A stretch of 64,000 nucleotides of DNA from contig NZ_CP015163.1 of assembly GCF_003312875.1 (NCBI RefSeq), positions 2,852,001 through 2,916,000 of the forward strand, written 5' to 3'. The DNA comes from Amycolatopsis albispora (lineage in GTDB: Bacteria; Actinomycetota; Actinomycetes; Mycobacteriales; Pseudonocardiaceae). Below are positions 48,884 through 57,144 of this stretch, piece after piece. Both the position numbers and the translations under genes were made by a program. The notes under the pieces are model-generated. The model was not told the DNA's origin and searched no databases. It saw only the letters and a program-made list of their open reading frames with translations. Every line of letters starts with the position of its first letter. Position 1 is the first letter of the stretch.

Positions 48884-49861
48884 GTGTCCCCCACCGCCGA
48901 CCCGACCACCACCCTGGTCGCCCGTGACTTCACCGACTTCCGCACGGCGGTTTCGCAGTCGTTCGTGCCCCTGCGCGTGACCAGCGACCACCGCGACCAG
49001 TTCCGCGGGCGCATCCGCTCGTGCGGTGCCGACCAGGTGCAGCTGTCCGAGGTGACCGCGTCGGCGCACGTGGTCGAGCGCACCCCGGAGCTGATCGCCA
49101 GGGCCGACCGGCACTACTACAAGCTGAGCCTGATCCTGGCCGGGACCGGGCTGCTGGTGCAGGACAACCGGCAGGCCCTGCTGCGGCCCGGCGACGTCGC
49201 GCTGTACGACACGCACCGGCCGTATTCGCTGGTGTTCGAGGAGGACTTCCGCACGCTGGTGGTGATGTTCCCGCAGCGGCTGATCGACCTGCCCAAGGAC
49301 CTCGTCGGCCAGCTCACCGCGGTCCGCATGTCCGGCAAGCGGGGCATGGGCAACGTGGTGGTGCCCTTCCTCGCCCAGCTCGGCACCAATCTCGACCAGC
49401 TCGGCGGCCCGGCGGGCGTCCGGCTCGCGCACACCGCGGTGGACCTGCTCGCCACCCTGTTCGCCACCGAGCTGGACCTGGCGCGCGCCACCGCCGGGCC
49501 GCACCACGAGCTGATGCGCCGCGTGCTGGCCTACATCGACGCGAACCTGTCCTCCACCGAGCTCGGCCCGGCGCAGATCGCCGCCGAGCACTACATCTCC
49601 ACCCGGCACCTGCACGGGCTGTTCCACGAGCAGGGCACCACGGTCTCCGGCTGGATCCGCACCCGGCGGCTGGAGCACTGCCGCCGCGATCTGCTCGATC
49701 CGGTGCACGCCGCGCGGCCGGTCGCGGCCATCGCGGCCAAGTGGGGCTTTGTCGACGCACCGCACTTCAGCCGGGTGTTCAAGACCGAGTTCGGCTGCTC
49801 GCCGAGCGAACTGCGCCGCGGCTTGACCGTGAGCGACCGGTTCTTGCCGCCCAGCGCGTGA
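48884..49861 (+). CDS. AraC family transcriptional regulator
   Basis: 325 residues. The N-terminal 190 residues are an AraC-binding-like sensor (SCGADQVQLSEVTASAHVVERTP, LVQDNRQALLRPGDVALYDTHRPYSL) and the C-terminal 100 carry two HTHs (GPAQIAAEHYISTRHLHGLFHEQ, IAAKWGFVDAPHFSRVFKTEFG). This sensor type is common in regulators of aromatic amine/alkane catabolism (FeaR/NphR-like). GTG 48884 with GAGGTGA. It heads the amine-degradation locus and probably activates the genes to its right. Confidence 0.92.
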   Translation: MSPTADPTTTLVARDFTDFRTAVSQSFVPLRVTSDHRDQFRGRIRSCGADQVQLSEVTASAHVVERTPELIARADRHYYKLSLILAGTGLLVQDNRQALLRPGDVALYDTHRPYSLVFEEDFRTLVVMFPQRLIDLPKDLVGQLTAVRMSGKRGMGNVVVPFLAQLGTNLDQLGGPAGVRLAHTAVDLLATLFATELDLARATAGPHHELMRRVLAYIDANLSSTELGPAQIAAEHYISTRHLHGLFHEQGTTVSGWIRTRRLEHCRRDLLDPVHAARPVAAIAAKWGFVDAPHFSRVFKTEFGCSPSELRRGLTVSDRFLPPSA

Positions 49862-49901
49862 CCGCTGGCCCCGTCCCGGCAGGCGCGCCGACGATGACCG
49901 C

Positions 49902-50669
49902 ATGCCCGGAACCCCAGACGAACAATGGCGCACCTATGACGAGTTCGCCGCCAGAATAGCCACCTACCGCCTGCCGAACGCGGACCTGTCGGGCCGTGAG
50001 CTGACCGTCACCCTCGACGACGGCACGGCGCTCGCGCTGCGGTTCGACGACGCGGAAACGGCCACCTGCAACGGGATCAAGGACCCGTACGACGCGGTGG
50101 CCGTGCGCGACGACGTGTTCTTCGTGAATTTCCCGCACACCAGCGTGGAAGGTGAAGCGCTCACCGTCGTTTTCTCCACGACCACGCACCGCGCGCTGGC
50201 CGTGCGGTCGGTCATCGGCGCCGAGGAAGTCGAAGGCGTGCCCCGGGTTTCGCAGACCTTCCGGGCCGGAACCACCGACGGGGGCACGCCGTCCGGCGAA
50301 GCGCCGGGGCCGTCGCGTGACCTGATCGGCAAGCGCAACATCTACCGCTACAGCCCGGATCACCTCTACGAGCACGTTTACGTGTCCTCGCAGCGCTACG
50401 CCTGGCAGTGCCTCGAAGGCGTGCAGCGCGGCCACGGTGACATGGACCTGTCGACGGTGTGGAAGTTCTCCGACGGGCTCTACCTGTTCTGCTTCCGGGA
50501 GTTCCGCATCGCGGTGGCCAGTGTGTGGCTGCACGACCTCGGTTACGCGCTGCGGACCACCGGCGTGTTCCTCGGCCTGACCGGCGACGGCCGGTCGGAG
50601 CACTCCCGGGCCGGCGGGCACATCTATCCACTCGGCACGGTCGCCTATCCCGACGCGCAACCGGTTTGA
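49902..50669 (+). CDS. MoaF-like protein (first copy)
   Basis: 255 residues. Two beta-rich lipocalin-like halves: the N-terminal (LPNADLSGRELTVTLDDGTAL) and C-terminal (YSPDHLYEHVYVSSQRYAWQ, FREFRIAVASVWL) match the MoaF N- and C-domains. MoaF is encoded with tyramine oxidase in the enterobacterial monoamine regulon, but its molecular function is not established. No signal peptide. It lies 40 nt after AraC and starts the operon of the amine locus. A second copy is at 59042-59830; the two diverge strongly outside the core motif. Confidence 0.82.
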   Translation: MPGTPDEQWRTYDEFAARIATYRLPNADLSGRELTVTLDDGTALALRFDDAETATCNGIKDPYDAVAVRDDVFFVNFPHTSVEGEALTVVFSTTTHRALAVRSVIGAEEVEGVPRVSQTFRAGTTDGGTPSGEAPGPSRDLIGKRNIYRYSPDHLYEHVYVSSQRYAWQCLEGVQRGHGDMDLSTVWKFSDGLYLFCFREFRIAVASVWLHDLGYALRTTGVFLGLTGDGRSEHSRAGGHIYPLGTVAYPDAQPV

Positions 50670-50679
50670 AGGAGCTTCC

Positions 50680-51072
50680 ATGTCCAATGCAGACATCATC
50701 GCGGCGCACTACGACGCCAGCGACCAGGGCGACCTGGCCGGCATGCTGGCCCCGCTGGGCCCCGAGACCACCTGGACCGAGGCCGCCGGTTTCCCTTACG
50801 CCGGCACGTATGTCGGCCCCGAAGAAGTGCGGGAGAACGTCTTCGAGGCGATCGCCCGCGACTGGGACGGTTACACCTTCACCCTCGGCGAGCTGCTCGA
50901 CGCCGGTGACGCGGTGATCGGGCTGGGCTCGTACCAGGCCACGCACCGCGTGACCGGGCGCTCGTTCACCGCGCGGGTCGCGCACGTGTGGAAGTTCGAC
51001 GGCGGCAAGCTGGCCAGCTTCGAGCAGATCGTCGACTCCGCTCCGGTGGTCCGCGCGGCCGGGGAGCGGTGA
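50680..51072 (+). CDS. SnoaL/NTF2-like protein
   Basis: 130 residues with the cone-shaped NTF2-like fold: ADIIAAHYDASDQGDLAGMLAPL at the start, FPYAGTYVGPEEVRENVF, then VAHVWKFDGGKLASFEQIVD. Small SnoaL-like proteins act as cyclases, isomerases, hydrolases or ligand-binding proteins. Coupled to the downstream lipoprotein (TGATG). It may handle an intermediate of the amine pathway. AAGGAG precedes ATG 50680. Confidence 0.85.
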   Translation: MSNADIIAAHYDASDQGDLAGMLAPLGPETTWTEAAGFPYAGTYVGPEEVRENVFEAIARDWDGYTFTLGELLDAGDAVIGLGSYQATHRVTGRSFTARVAHVWKFDGGKLASFEQIVDSAPVVRAAGER

Positions 51073-52244
51073 TGCGGCGCCTGGGTGCACTGGCGGCCGC
51101 GGTGGTGCTGACCACCGCGGGCTGCGCCGGGGCCGAAAGCGGTTCCGCTGGCCCGATCGTGGTTGGTTCGGTCAACGCGCTCAGTGGTGCGGCCACCTTC
51201 CCGGAGGCCTCGCAGGCGGCGAAGGCCGTGTTCGACGCGGCCAACGCGGCCGGTGGGGTGAACGGGAGGCAGATCGAATACAAAGCACTCGACGACAAGG
51301 GCGATCCGGCGGCCGCCGCCGCGGCGGCACGCGAGATCGTCGGCGGTGACGAGGCGGTCGCGCTGGTCGGCTCGTCGAGCCTGATCGAATGCGAGATCAA
51401 CGCCGAGTACTACGAGCAGCAGAAGATCCTGTCCATGTCGGGCATCGGCGTGGACCCGGCGTGCTTCTCCAGCCCCAACATCGCGCCGGTCAACGTCGGG
51501 CCGTTCCACGACATGACGCTGAGCCTGCTCTACGGCTCGGAGGAACTGGGGCTGACCGACATCTGCGCGCTGCTGGAGATCGCGGGCAACACGCTGCCCT
51601 CGTACCAGGCGGCGATCGACGAGTGGTCGGCGATCACCGGCAAGAAGCTCAAGTATATCGACGCGACCGTGCCCTACGGCGGTTCCGATTACACCTCCTA
51701 CATCGTCAAGGCACGCAACGCCGGCTGCAAGGCGATCACGGTGAACCCGGTCGAGCCGGATTCGATCGGGCAGCTCAAGGCCGCGCAGGCGCAGGGCTGG
51801 ACCGACGTCACCTGGCTGCTGCTGACCAGCGTCTACAGCGAGAACTACGCCAAGGCCGTCTCGAACGCCGGCGCCGGGGTGTACGTGCCAGCCGAGTTCT
51901 ACCCGTTCACCGACGCCGGGAGCCCGCAGAACAAGGACTGGCGCGAGCTGATGACCAAGAACGGCATTCCGCTCACCTCGTTCAGCCAGGGCGGTTACCT
52001 GGCGGCGAAGTACTTCCTCGATGTGATCCGGGGCATCGGCGGGGAGATCACCCGCGAGTCGGTGACCAAGGCGCTGCGCGAGATGAAGCCGATCAGCGAT
52101 CCGATGGTCGGCACACCGTACGTGTTCGGGCCGGGCGAATCGCACCACGCCAACACCGCGGGGTGGCCGGTCAAGCTGACCACCGGCACGAACCGGTGGG
52201 AACTGGCCGCCGGCGACTGGCTGCGCATCCCCGCGCGGAACTAG
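51072..52244 (+). CDS. ABC importer solute-binding lipoprotein (LivJ type)
   Basis: 390 residues. Lipoprotein signal with lipobox near TTAGC anchors it on the outer membrane face. The mature domain is a type-1 periplasmic-binding fold of the branched-chain amino acid/amide class: VGSVNALSGAATFPEASQAAKAVFD, LVGSSSLIECEINAEYYEQQ, YSENYAKAVSNAGAGVYVPAEF. Together with LivH, a LivM-LivG fusion and LivF it forms a complete importer. Given the locus, a probable cargo is an amine, amide or aromatic compound; the ligand pocket residues cannot be interpreted further. Confidence 0.9.
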   Translation: MRRLGALAAAVVLTTAGCAGAESGSAGPIVVGSVNALSGAATFPEASQAAKAVFDAANAAGGVNGRQIEYKALDDKGDPAAAAAAAREIVGGDEAVALVGSSSLIECEINAEYYEQQKILSMSGIGVDPACFSSPNIAPVNVGPFHDMTLSLLYGSEELGLTDICALLEIAGNTLPSYQAAIDEWSAITGKKLKYIDATVPYGGSDYTSYIVKARNAGCKAITVNPVEPDSIGQLKAAQAQGWTDVTWLLLTSVYSENYAKAVSNAGAGVYVPAEFYPFTDAGSPQNKDWRELMTKNGIPLTSFSQGGYLAAKYFLDVIRGIGGEITRESVTKALREMKPISDPMVGTPYVFGPGESHHANTAGWPVKLTTGTNRWELAAGDWLRIPARN

Positions 52245-52254
52245 GGAGACACCC

Positions 52255-53115
52255 ATGCTCCAAGGCGCTCTCGCCGGGCTCGCCGCCGGTGGGCTGTACG
52301 CGGTGCTCGCGGTCTGCCTGACGCTGATGTCGCGGCTGGTGCGGGTGGTCAACTTCGCCCAGTCCGCGACCGGCATGTTCGGCTGCTACGTGGCGGTTTT
52401 CCTGTCCGTCCAGTTCGGACTGCCGACCTGGCTGGCCACGGTGGCGGGCATCCTGCTCGGCGGGCTGCTCAGCGCGCTGCTCGGCTGGATCGTGTCCACC
52501 TGGCTGGCCGAGGCCGACACCGGCGCCCGCTCGGCGGTCACCGTCGCGGTGCTGCTCCTGCTGATCTCGCTGTCGTTCATCCTGTTCGGCAACAAGCCGC
52601 AGCCGTTCCACCCGATCCTGGACGGCCCGGCGCTGACCGCCGGGGGCGTGGTGATCAGCCAGGTCACCGTGGTGACCGTGGCGCTGGCCGTGCTGGTCGC
52701 GCTGGCCAGCAGGCTGGTGCTGAGCCGGACCTCGGCCGGGGTGGAACTGCGGGCCTTGTCCGAGCGCCCGACCACCGCCGAGCTGCTCGGCATCCCGGCG
52801 AAACGGCTCAGCGTCGCGGTGTGGGCGGCCACCGGGGTGGTCAGCACGCTCGTGGTGTCCATTGTGGCGCCTTCGCAGTCCAACGACGCCACGTCGCTGG
52901 CCATGCTCGTGGTGCCGGCGGCCGCGGCGGCGCTGCTCGGCGGGTTCCGCCGCCTCGATCTCGCGGTGGCGGGCGGCCTGGTGCTCGGCCTGGTCCAGGG
53001 CGCGGCCGCGCAGGTCGACGGGCTGTCGGTGGCGCGGTATTTCCTGCCGTTCGCGGTGATCGTCGCGTTGCTGCTGTGGTCGCAGCGCAAGGAGGTGTGG
53101 GATGCGGCTCGTTGA
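52255..53115 (+). CDS. ABC importer permease (LivH type)
   Basis: 286 residues with about eight membrane helices. AGLAAGGLYAVLAVCLTLMSRLVRVVNFAQ at the start is the LivH signature, and the ATPase-contact helix is ELRALSERPTTAELLGIPAKRLSVAVWA. It pairs with the fused LivM-LivG protein. Its end overlaps the next gene by 14 nt. Confidence 0.92.
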   Translation: MLQGALAGLAAGGLYAVLAVCLTLMSRLVRVVNFAQSATGMFGCYVAVFLSVQFGLPTWLATVAGILLGGLLSALLGWIVSTWLAEADTGARSAVTVAVLLLLISLSFILFGNKPQPFHPILDGPALTAGGVVISQVTVVTVALAVLVALASRLVLSRTSAGVELRALSERPTTAELLGIPAKRLSVAVWAATGVVSTLVVSIVAPSQSNDATSLAMLVVPAAAAALLGGFRRLDLAVAGGLVLGLVQGAAAQVDGLSVARYFLPFAVIVALLLWSQRKEVWDAAR

Positions 53116-54802
53116 GCGCCTGCTTCCGTTCGCGGTGGCCGCGCTGGCCATCGGTGCCGGTTACGCGCTGAGCGCCGGGCTCGACGGGTACTTCGTGTAC
53201 CTGGGCATGAGCGCGATCGTCGGCCGGATCTCGCTGCTCGGGCTCGGGGTGGTCACCGGCAGCGCGGGCATGATCTCGCTGTGCCAGCTGACCTTCGGCG
53301 CGGTCGGCGCCTGGGTGGTGTCCGCGCTGAACGCCGCGGAGGCACCCGGCGGCTTCCTGGTGTGGCTGGTGCTCGGCGGGCTCGCCGCCGGGCTGGTCGG
53401 TGTCCTGGTCGGGCTGCCCGCGTTGCGGTTGCGCGGGATCAACCTGGCCGTGGTCACCCTCGGCCTGGCCGCGGCGGCCGACCTCACCCTGGTGCAACTG
53501 CAGTTCCCCGGCGTCGCCTCCGGCATCTCCGTGGAGCGCCCGGACGCCTTCTCCGACGACCGGTCGTACTTCCTGCTGGCCGTGGTGGTGCTGGTGGGGT
53601 GCTGCCTGGGCGTGTACTTCCTGCGGCGCGGCCGCTGGGGCAGCGGCTGGCAGGCGGTGGCGTTCTCCGAACGCGGCACGGCGGCGGCCGGGGCGAGCGT
53701 GCGCACCTCGAAGCTGACCGCGTTCGCGGTGAGCGCCACGCTCGGCGGGATCAGCGGCGGCCTGCTCACCGGGCAGGTCGGGCTGGCCTTCCCGGCCAGC
53801 TTCACCGCGATCCAGTCGCTGGCGCTGTACGTGCTGGCGATCATGTCCGGCGCGCACCTGATCGACATGGCGATCCTCGGCGCGGTGCTCTGGGTCGGCG
53901 TGCCCGAGCTGCTCAAGCGCTGGGGCGTGCCGCAGGACTGGGGGTTCGTGGTGTTCGGCCTGCTCGGCATCCAGGCGCTGACCAGCGGCGGGAACCTGGG
54001 CACGGCGGTGCGGCGGCTCTGGTACCGGCGCTCCGGCGCACCGGCGAAGCTCGAACTCGCCGACGCGACCACCACGGTGGAGCCGGTTGTCCCCGGCCCG
54101 CCGGTGCTCGTGGTACGCGGGCTCGGCGTGCGCTTCGGTGAGGTCACCGCGTTGTCCTCTGTGGACATCGAAGTACCGGAACACGGTGTGCTGGGCGTGA
54201 TCGGGCCGAACGGCGCGGGCAAGTCCACCCTGGTCGACGCGATCAGCGGCTTCCTGGCCGACGCCGAGGGCAGCGTCGAACTGGACGGCAGGCCGCTGAC
54301 CGGATCGCCGTCGAAACGCGCCCGCGCCGGGTTGCGCCGGACCTTCCAGCAGGACCGCGTACCGCCGGGCCTGCGGGTGGAGGCATACCTGCGGTTCGTG
54401 GCCCGGCGGCGGCTGAGCGCGGCCGAAATCGCCGGGGCGCTGGACTTCTTCGGCTGCCCGGACGCGCGCACACCACTGTCCGAAGTGGACGTGGGCGCGC
54501 GCAGGCTGGTCGAGGTGGTGGGGCACCTGCTGGCCAGGCCGCGGGTGTTGCTGCTCGACGAACCGGCCGCCGGGTTGCCGCATTCCGAGCACGTGGCCTT
54601 CGGGGAGCGACTGCGGCAGGTGCCCGCGCGGTTCGGCGTGTCGGTCCTGCTCATCGAGCACGACCTGGACCTGGTGCGCTCGGTCTGCGACACGATCACC
54701 GTGCTCGACTTCGGCCGGGTGCTGGCCAGCGGCCCGCAGGCCGAGGTGCTGGCCGATCCGGCGGTGCTCAAGGCGTACATGGGTGAAACGGAGCTGTTGT
54801 GA
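53102..54802 (+). CDS. Fused ABC permease-ATPase (LivM-LivG)
   Basis: 566 residues. LivM-like membrane half (1-310: YLGMSAIVGRISLLGLGVVTGSAGMISLCQ, contact helix AVAFSERGTAAAGASVRTSKL) is joined by a short linker to a LivG-like ATPase. Walker A is GPNGAGKST at 368-376, Q-loop TFQQDR, Walker B LLLDEP at 483-488, and H-loop His520. The signature is VDVGAR at 462-467, with Asp instead of the usual Ser of LSxGQ, so one ATP site of the importer may be degenerate. Fusion locks permease and ATPase together. The Walker motifs otherwise look active. Confidence 0.9.
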   Translation: MRLVERLLPFAVAALAIGAGYALSAGLDGYFVYLGMSAIVGRISLLGLGVVTGSAGMISLCQLTFGAVGAWVVSALNAAEAPGGFLVWLVLGGLAAGLVGVLVGLPALRLRGINLAVVTLGLAAAADLTLVQLQFPGVASGISVERPDAFSDDRSYFLLAVVVLVGCCLGVYFLRRGRWGSGWQAVAFSERGTAAAGASVRTSKLTAFAVSATLGGISGGLLTGQVGLAFPASFTAIQSLALYVLAIMSGAHLIDMAILGAVLWVGVPELLKRWGVPQDWGFVVFGLLGIQALTSGGNLGTAVRRLWYRRSGAPAKLELADATTTVEPVVPGPPVLVVRGLGVRFGEVTALSSVDIEVPEHGVLGVIGPNGAGKSTLVDAISGFLADAEGSVELDGRPLTGSPSKRARAGLRRTFQQDRVPPGLRVEAYLRFVARRRLSAAEIAGALDFFGCPDARTPLSEVDVGARRLVEVVGHLLARPRVLLLDEPAAGLPHSEHVAFGERLRQVPARFGVSVLLIEHDLDLVRSVCDTITVLDFGRVLASGPQAEVLADPAVLKAYMGETELL

Positions 54803-55494
54803 ACGCTTTGCGGGTAACCGGCCTGACCGTCACGCGGGGTGCGGGCCCGGTGATCTCCGACGTCGGCTTCACCCTGGAGCCGGGCCACATCACCGCGCTG
54901 GTCGGGCCGAACGGCGCCGGGAAGACCAGCCTGCTGGAGGCGATCTCCGGCGTGGTCCCGGCCGCCGCCGGGACCGTCCACATCGGAACGGAAGACCTCA
55001 CCCGGCAGTCCAGGGTGACCCGCGCGCGGCGCGGGGTGGCGCACATCGAGCAGGGACGCGCGGTGTTCGGCGGGCTGACCGTGCTGGAGAACCTGATGCT
55101 CACCGCGCGCACCCGCGCGCGGGCCGACGAGCTGTTCGCCCTGTTCCCGGAACTGGCCAAGCGCCGCGACTCCCCCGCCGCCCTGCTCAGCGGCGGCGAG
55201 CAGCAGATGGTGGTGCTGGCGCGCGCGTTCGCCGCCCGCCCGGCTTTCCTGCTGATCGACGAGATGTCGCTGGGCCTGGCGCCGGTGGTGTTCACCCGGC
55301 TGCTGCCGATGGTCACCCGGTTCGCCGAGGAAGGCGCGGCGATCCTGCTCGTGGAGCAGTTCACGCACCTGGCGCTCGGGGTCGCGCGGGACGCGCTCGT
55401 GGTGTCGTCGGGCCGCGTCACCTACTCCGGTGACGCGGCCACCCTGCTCGACTCCCCCGAAACCCTGCACACCGCCTACCTCGGCGGCTCGTGA
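54799..55494 (+). CDS. ABC importer ATPase (LivF type)
   Basis: 231 residues, complete: Walker A GPNGAGKTS, Q-loop HIEQGRAVFGGLTV, signature LLSGGEQQMVVLARA, Walker B FLLIDEMSLGLAP, His in LVEQFTH (Gln-Phe-Thr-His). Unlike the fused LivG domain, its signature is canonical. GTG start overlaps the previous stop (GTGA). It is convergent with an SDR with no intergenic nucleotides. Confidence 0.92.
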   Translation: MNALRVTGLTVTRGAGPVISDVGFTLEPGHITALVGPNGAGKTSLLEAISGVVPAAAGTVHIGTEDLTRQSRVTRARRGVAHIEQGRAVFGGLTVLENLMLTARTRARADELFALFPELAKRRDSPAALLSGGEQQMVVLARAFAARPAFLLIDEMSLGLAPVVFTRLLPMVTRFAEEGAAILLVEQFTHLALGVARDALVVSSGRVTYSGDAATLLDSPETLHTAYLGGS

Positions 55495-56286
55495 TTACAT
55501 GCCGGCGCGCTCGAAAGCCAGCGTCGGCAGGTCCACCGCGTGTGCCCCGCCGTCGGCGACCAGGACGGCACCGGTGATGTACGACGACTCGGCCGAGCCC
55601 AGGAACCGCACGATCGACGCGATCTCCTCGGGTTCGGCCGGGCGCCGCAGCGGGACTTCGGCGGTGACGCGGCGGTAGCCCTCGTCGTGGCCGCCGGTGA
55701 AGCCCGCGGCCGCGGCGAACTGGTCCATCTCCCCGTCCGCCATCGGCGTGCGCACCCAGCCGGGGCACACCGCGTTCGCCCGCACGCCCTTCGGCCCGTA
55801 GTCCCTGGCGATCGACCGGGTCAGCCCGATCAGCGCGTGCTTGGCCACGGTGTACCCGGCCACGTTCGGCCCGGCGAACAACCCGGCCAGCGAGGACACG
55901 ATCACCACCTGCCCGCCGCTTTCCACCAGCGACGGCAGGGTGGCCCGGCAGAACACGAAAGCACTGGACAAATTGGACCGCAGCGCCAGCTCCCACTCCT
56001 CGTCGCCGGTGTCGGTCACCGAGGACAGGCCGTGCCCGCCCGCGTTCGCCACCACCACGTCCAGCCTGCCGAACCGGCCGATGATCTCGGCGGCCGCGTG
56101 CTCGGCGGCCTCGCGGTCGCTGGCGTCGCAGGCGATCACGTGCGCCCCGGTTTCGGCGGCCACCTTCTCCAGCGGCTCGCGCCGCCTGCCGAGCACCACC
56201 ACCCTGGCACCCTCACCCGCGTACCGGCGGGCCACCGCCGCGCCGATACCGGTACCGCCACCCGTGATCGCGACCACCTTGTCCAC
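55495..56286 (-). CDS. Short-chain dehydrogenase/reductase
   Basis: 263 residues: ITGGGTGIGAAVARRYAGEG, VANAGGHG, SSLAGLFAG with the catalytic Ser, and YTVAKHALIG (YxxxK); GWVRTPMADGEMDQFAAA is typical of the family end. Arg in VVLGRRREPLEK suggests NADP(H). In a minus-strand pair with the next SDR (15-nt gap), inside the amine locus; may process the aldehyde, alcohol or a downstream intermediate. Substrate unknown. Confidence 0.9.
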   Translation of the reverse strand: MDKVVAITGGGTGIGAAVARRYAGEGARVVVLGRRREPLEKVAAETGAHVIACDASDREAAEHAAAEIIGRFGRLDVVVANAGGHGLSSVTDTGDEEWELALRSNLSSAFVFCRATLPSLVESGGQVVIVSSLAGLFAGPNVAGYTVAKHALIGLTRSIARDYGPKGVRANAVCPGWVRTPMADGEMDQFAAAAGFTGGHDEGYRRVTAEVPLRRPAEPEEIASIVRFLGSAESSYITGAVLVADGGAHAVDLPTLAFERAGM

Positions 56287-56301
56287 TTCGGGAATTCCTT
56301 T

Positions 56302-57021
56302 CTAGGCGGGAAAACCGGACCGCGCGGAGACGCCGAAGTCGGCGAGCACGGCCTGGCCGTTGACCGTCCGCGAGCACGCGGAGGCCAGGTACAGCACCTG
56401 GCAGGCGACGTCCTCGGCCGCCTGCACCGGGAACGCGGGCTCGTCGAGCACCGCGCCGAGATCGGCGCGCGCCATCGGGGTGTCCACCACCGACGGGCAC
56501 ACGCAGTTCACCCGCACGCCGGGCAGGTCCACCGAAAGCGCCCTGGTCAGCGCCACCACGGCCCCCTTCGACGCGCAGTAGGGCACCATGCCGGGCGCGC
56601 TGGTGAAGGCCGAGTCGCTGGCCAGCAGCACCACCGCGCCCCCGGCCGCGCTCAGCCACGGCGCGGCGTGCTTGACCAGCAGGAACTGCCCGGTGACGTT
56701 GACCGCGAGCAGCGCGCCGAACTCGGCGGCCGTGGTGTCCGCGAGCGGCGTGCCGACCGGGCCGGAGATCCCGGCGCAGCCGACCACCACGTCCAGCCCG
56801 CCGAACCGCCCGGCCACTTCACCGACCGCCGCGGCCATCGACGCCTCGTCGGTCACGTCGGCACGCACGGTCACCACATCGCCGTCCAGTTCGGGCGCGG
56901 GCGCCCGGTCCAGCACGCCGACCCGCGCGCCTTCGGCCAGGAACGCCCGCGCGCAGGCCAGCCCGATGCCGGAGGCCGCGCCGGTCACCAGCACGGCCTT
57001 GCCCGCGAGGTCCAGTCGCAT
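56302..57021 (-). CDS. Short-chain dehydrogenase/reductase
   Basis: 239 residues: VTGAASGIGLACARAFLAEG, VLDRAPAPEL (Asp, NAD preference), GCAGISGPVG, LASDSAFTSAPG, YCASKGAVVALTRAL. Ends NGQAVLADFGVSARSGFPA. It is the upstream partner of the other SDR and divergent from the copper amine oxidase gene over 123 nt that show no gene. Likely acts on the same compound class as its neighbour. Confidence 0.9.
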   Translation of the reverse strand: MRLDLAGKAVLVTGAASGIGLACARAFLAEGARVGVLDRAPAPELDGDVVTVRADVTDEASMAAAVGEVAGRFGGLDVVVGCAGISGPVGTPLADTTAAEFGALLAVNVTGQFLLVKHAAPWLSAAGGAVVLLASDSAFTSAPGMVPYCASKGAVVALTRALSVDLPGVRVNCVCPSVVDTPMARADLGAVLDEPAFPVQAAEDVACQVLYLASACSRTVNGQAVLADFGVSARSGFPA

Positions 57022-57144
57022 GCGGTCATCCTGCGGGCCCGCGGGCGGCGGGTGGTTGGCCGTCAGTGCACCCTTCTTGTCCGCGCCCGCACGACGCCCG
57101 CGAGAGCGTTCCGCCCGGCCGCCCGGCCCCCGAAACTGCGGAGC

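Noticed and set aside
52841..55470. Two long minus-strand frames opposite the ABC genes (606 and 769 codons)
   Set aside because: Antisense of canonical Liv permease/ATPase genes; the translations are Gln/Arg/Pro-rich without motifs.
55540..57144. N-terminal extension of the copper amine oxidase by more than 500 codons
   Set aside because: The extension is antisense to two SDR genes; the oxidase begins at ATG 57145 with CGGAG upstream and family-like residues.
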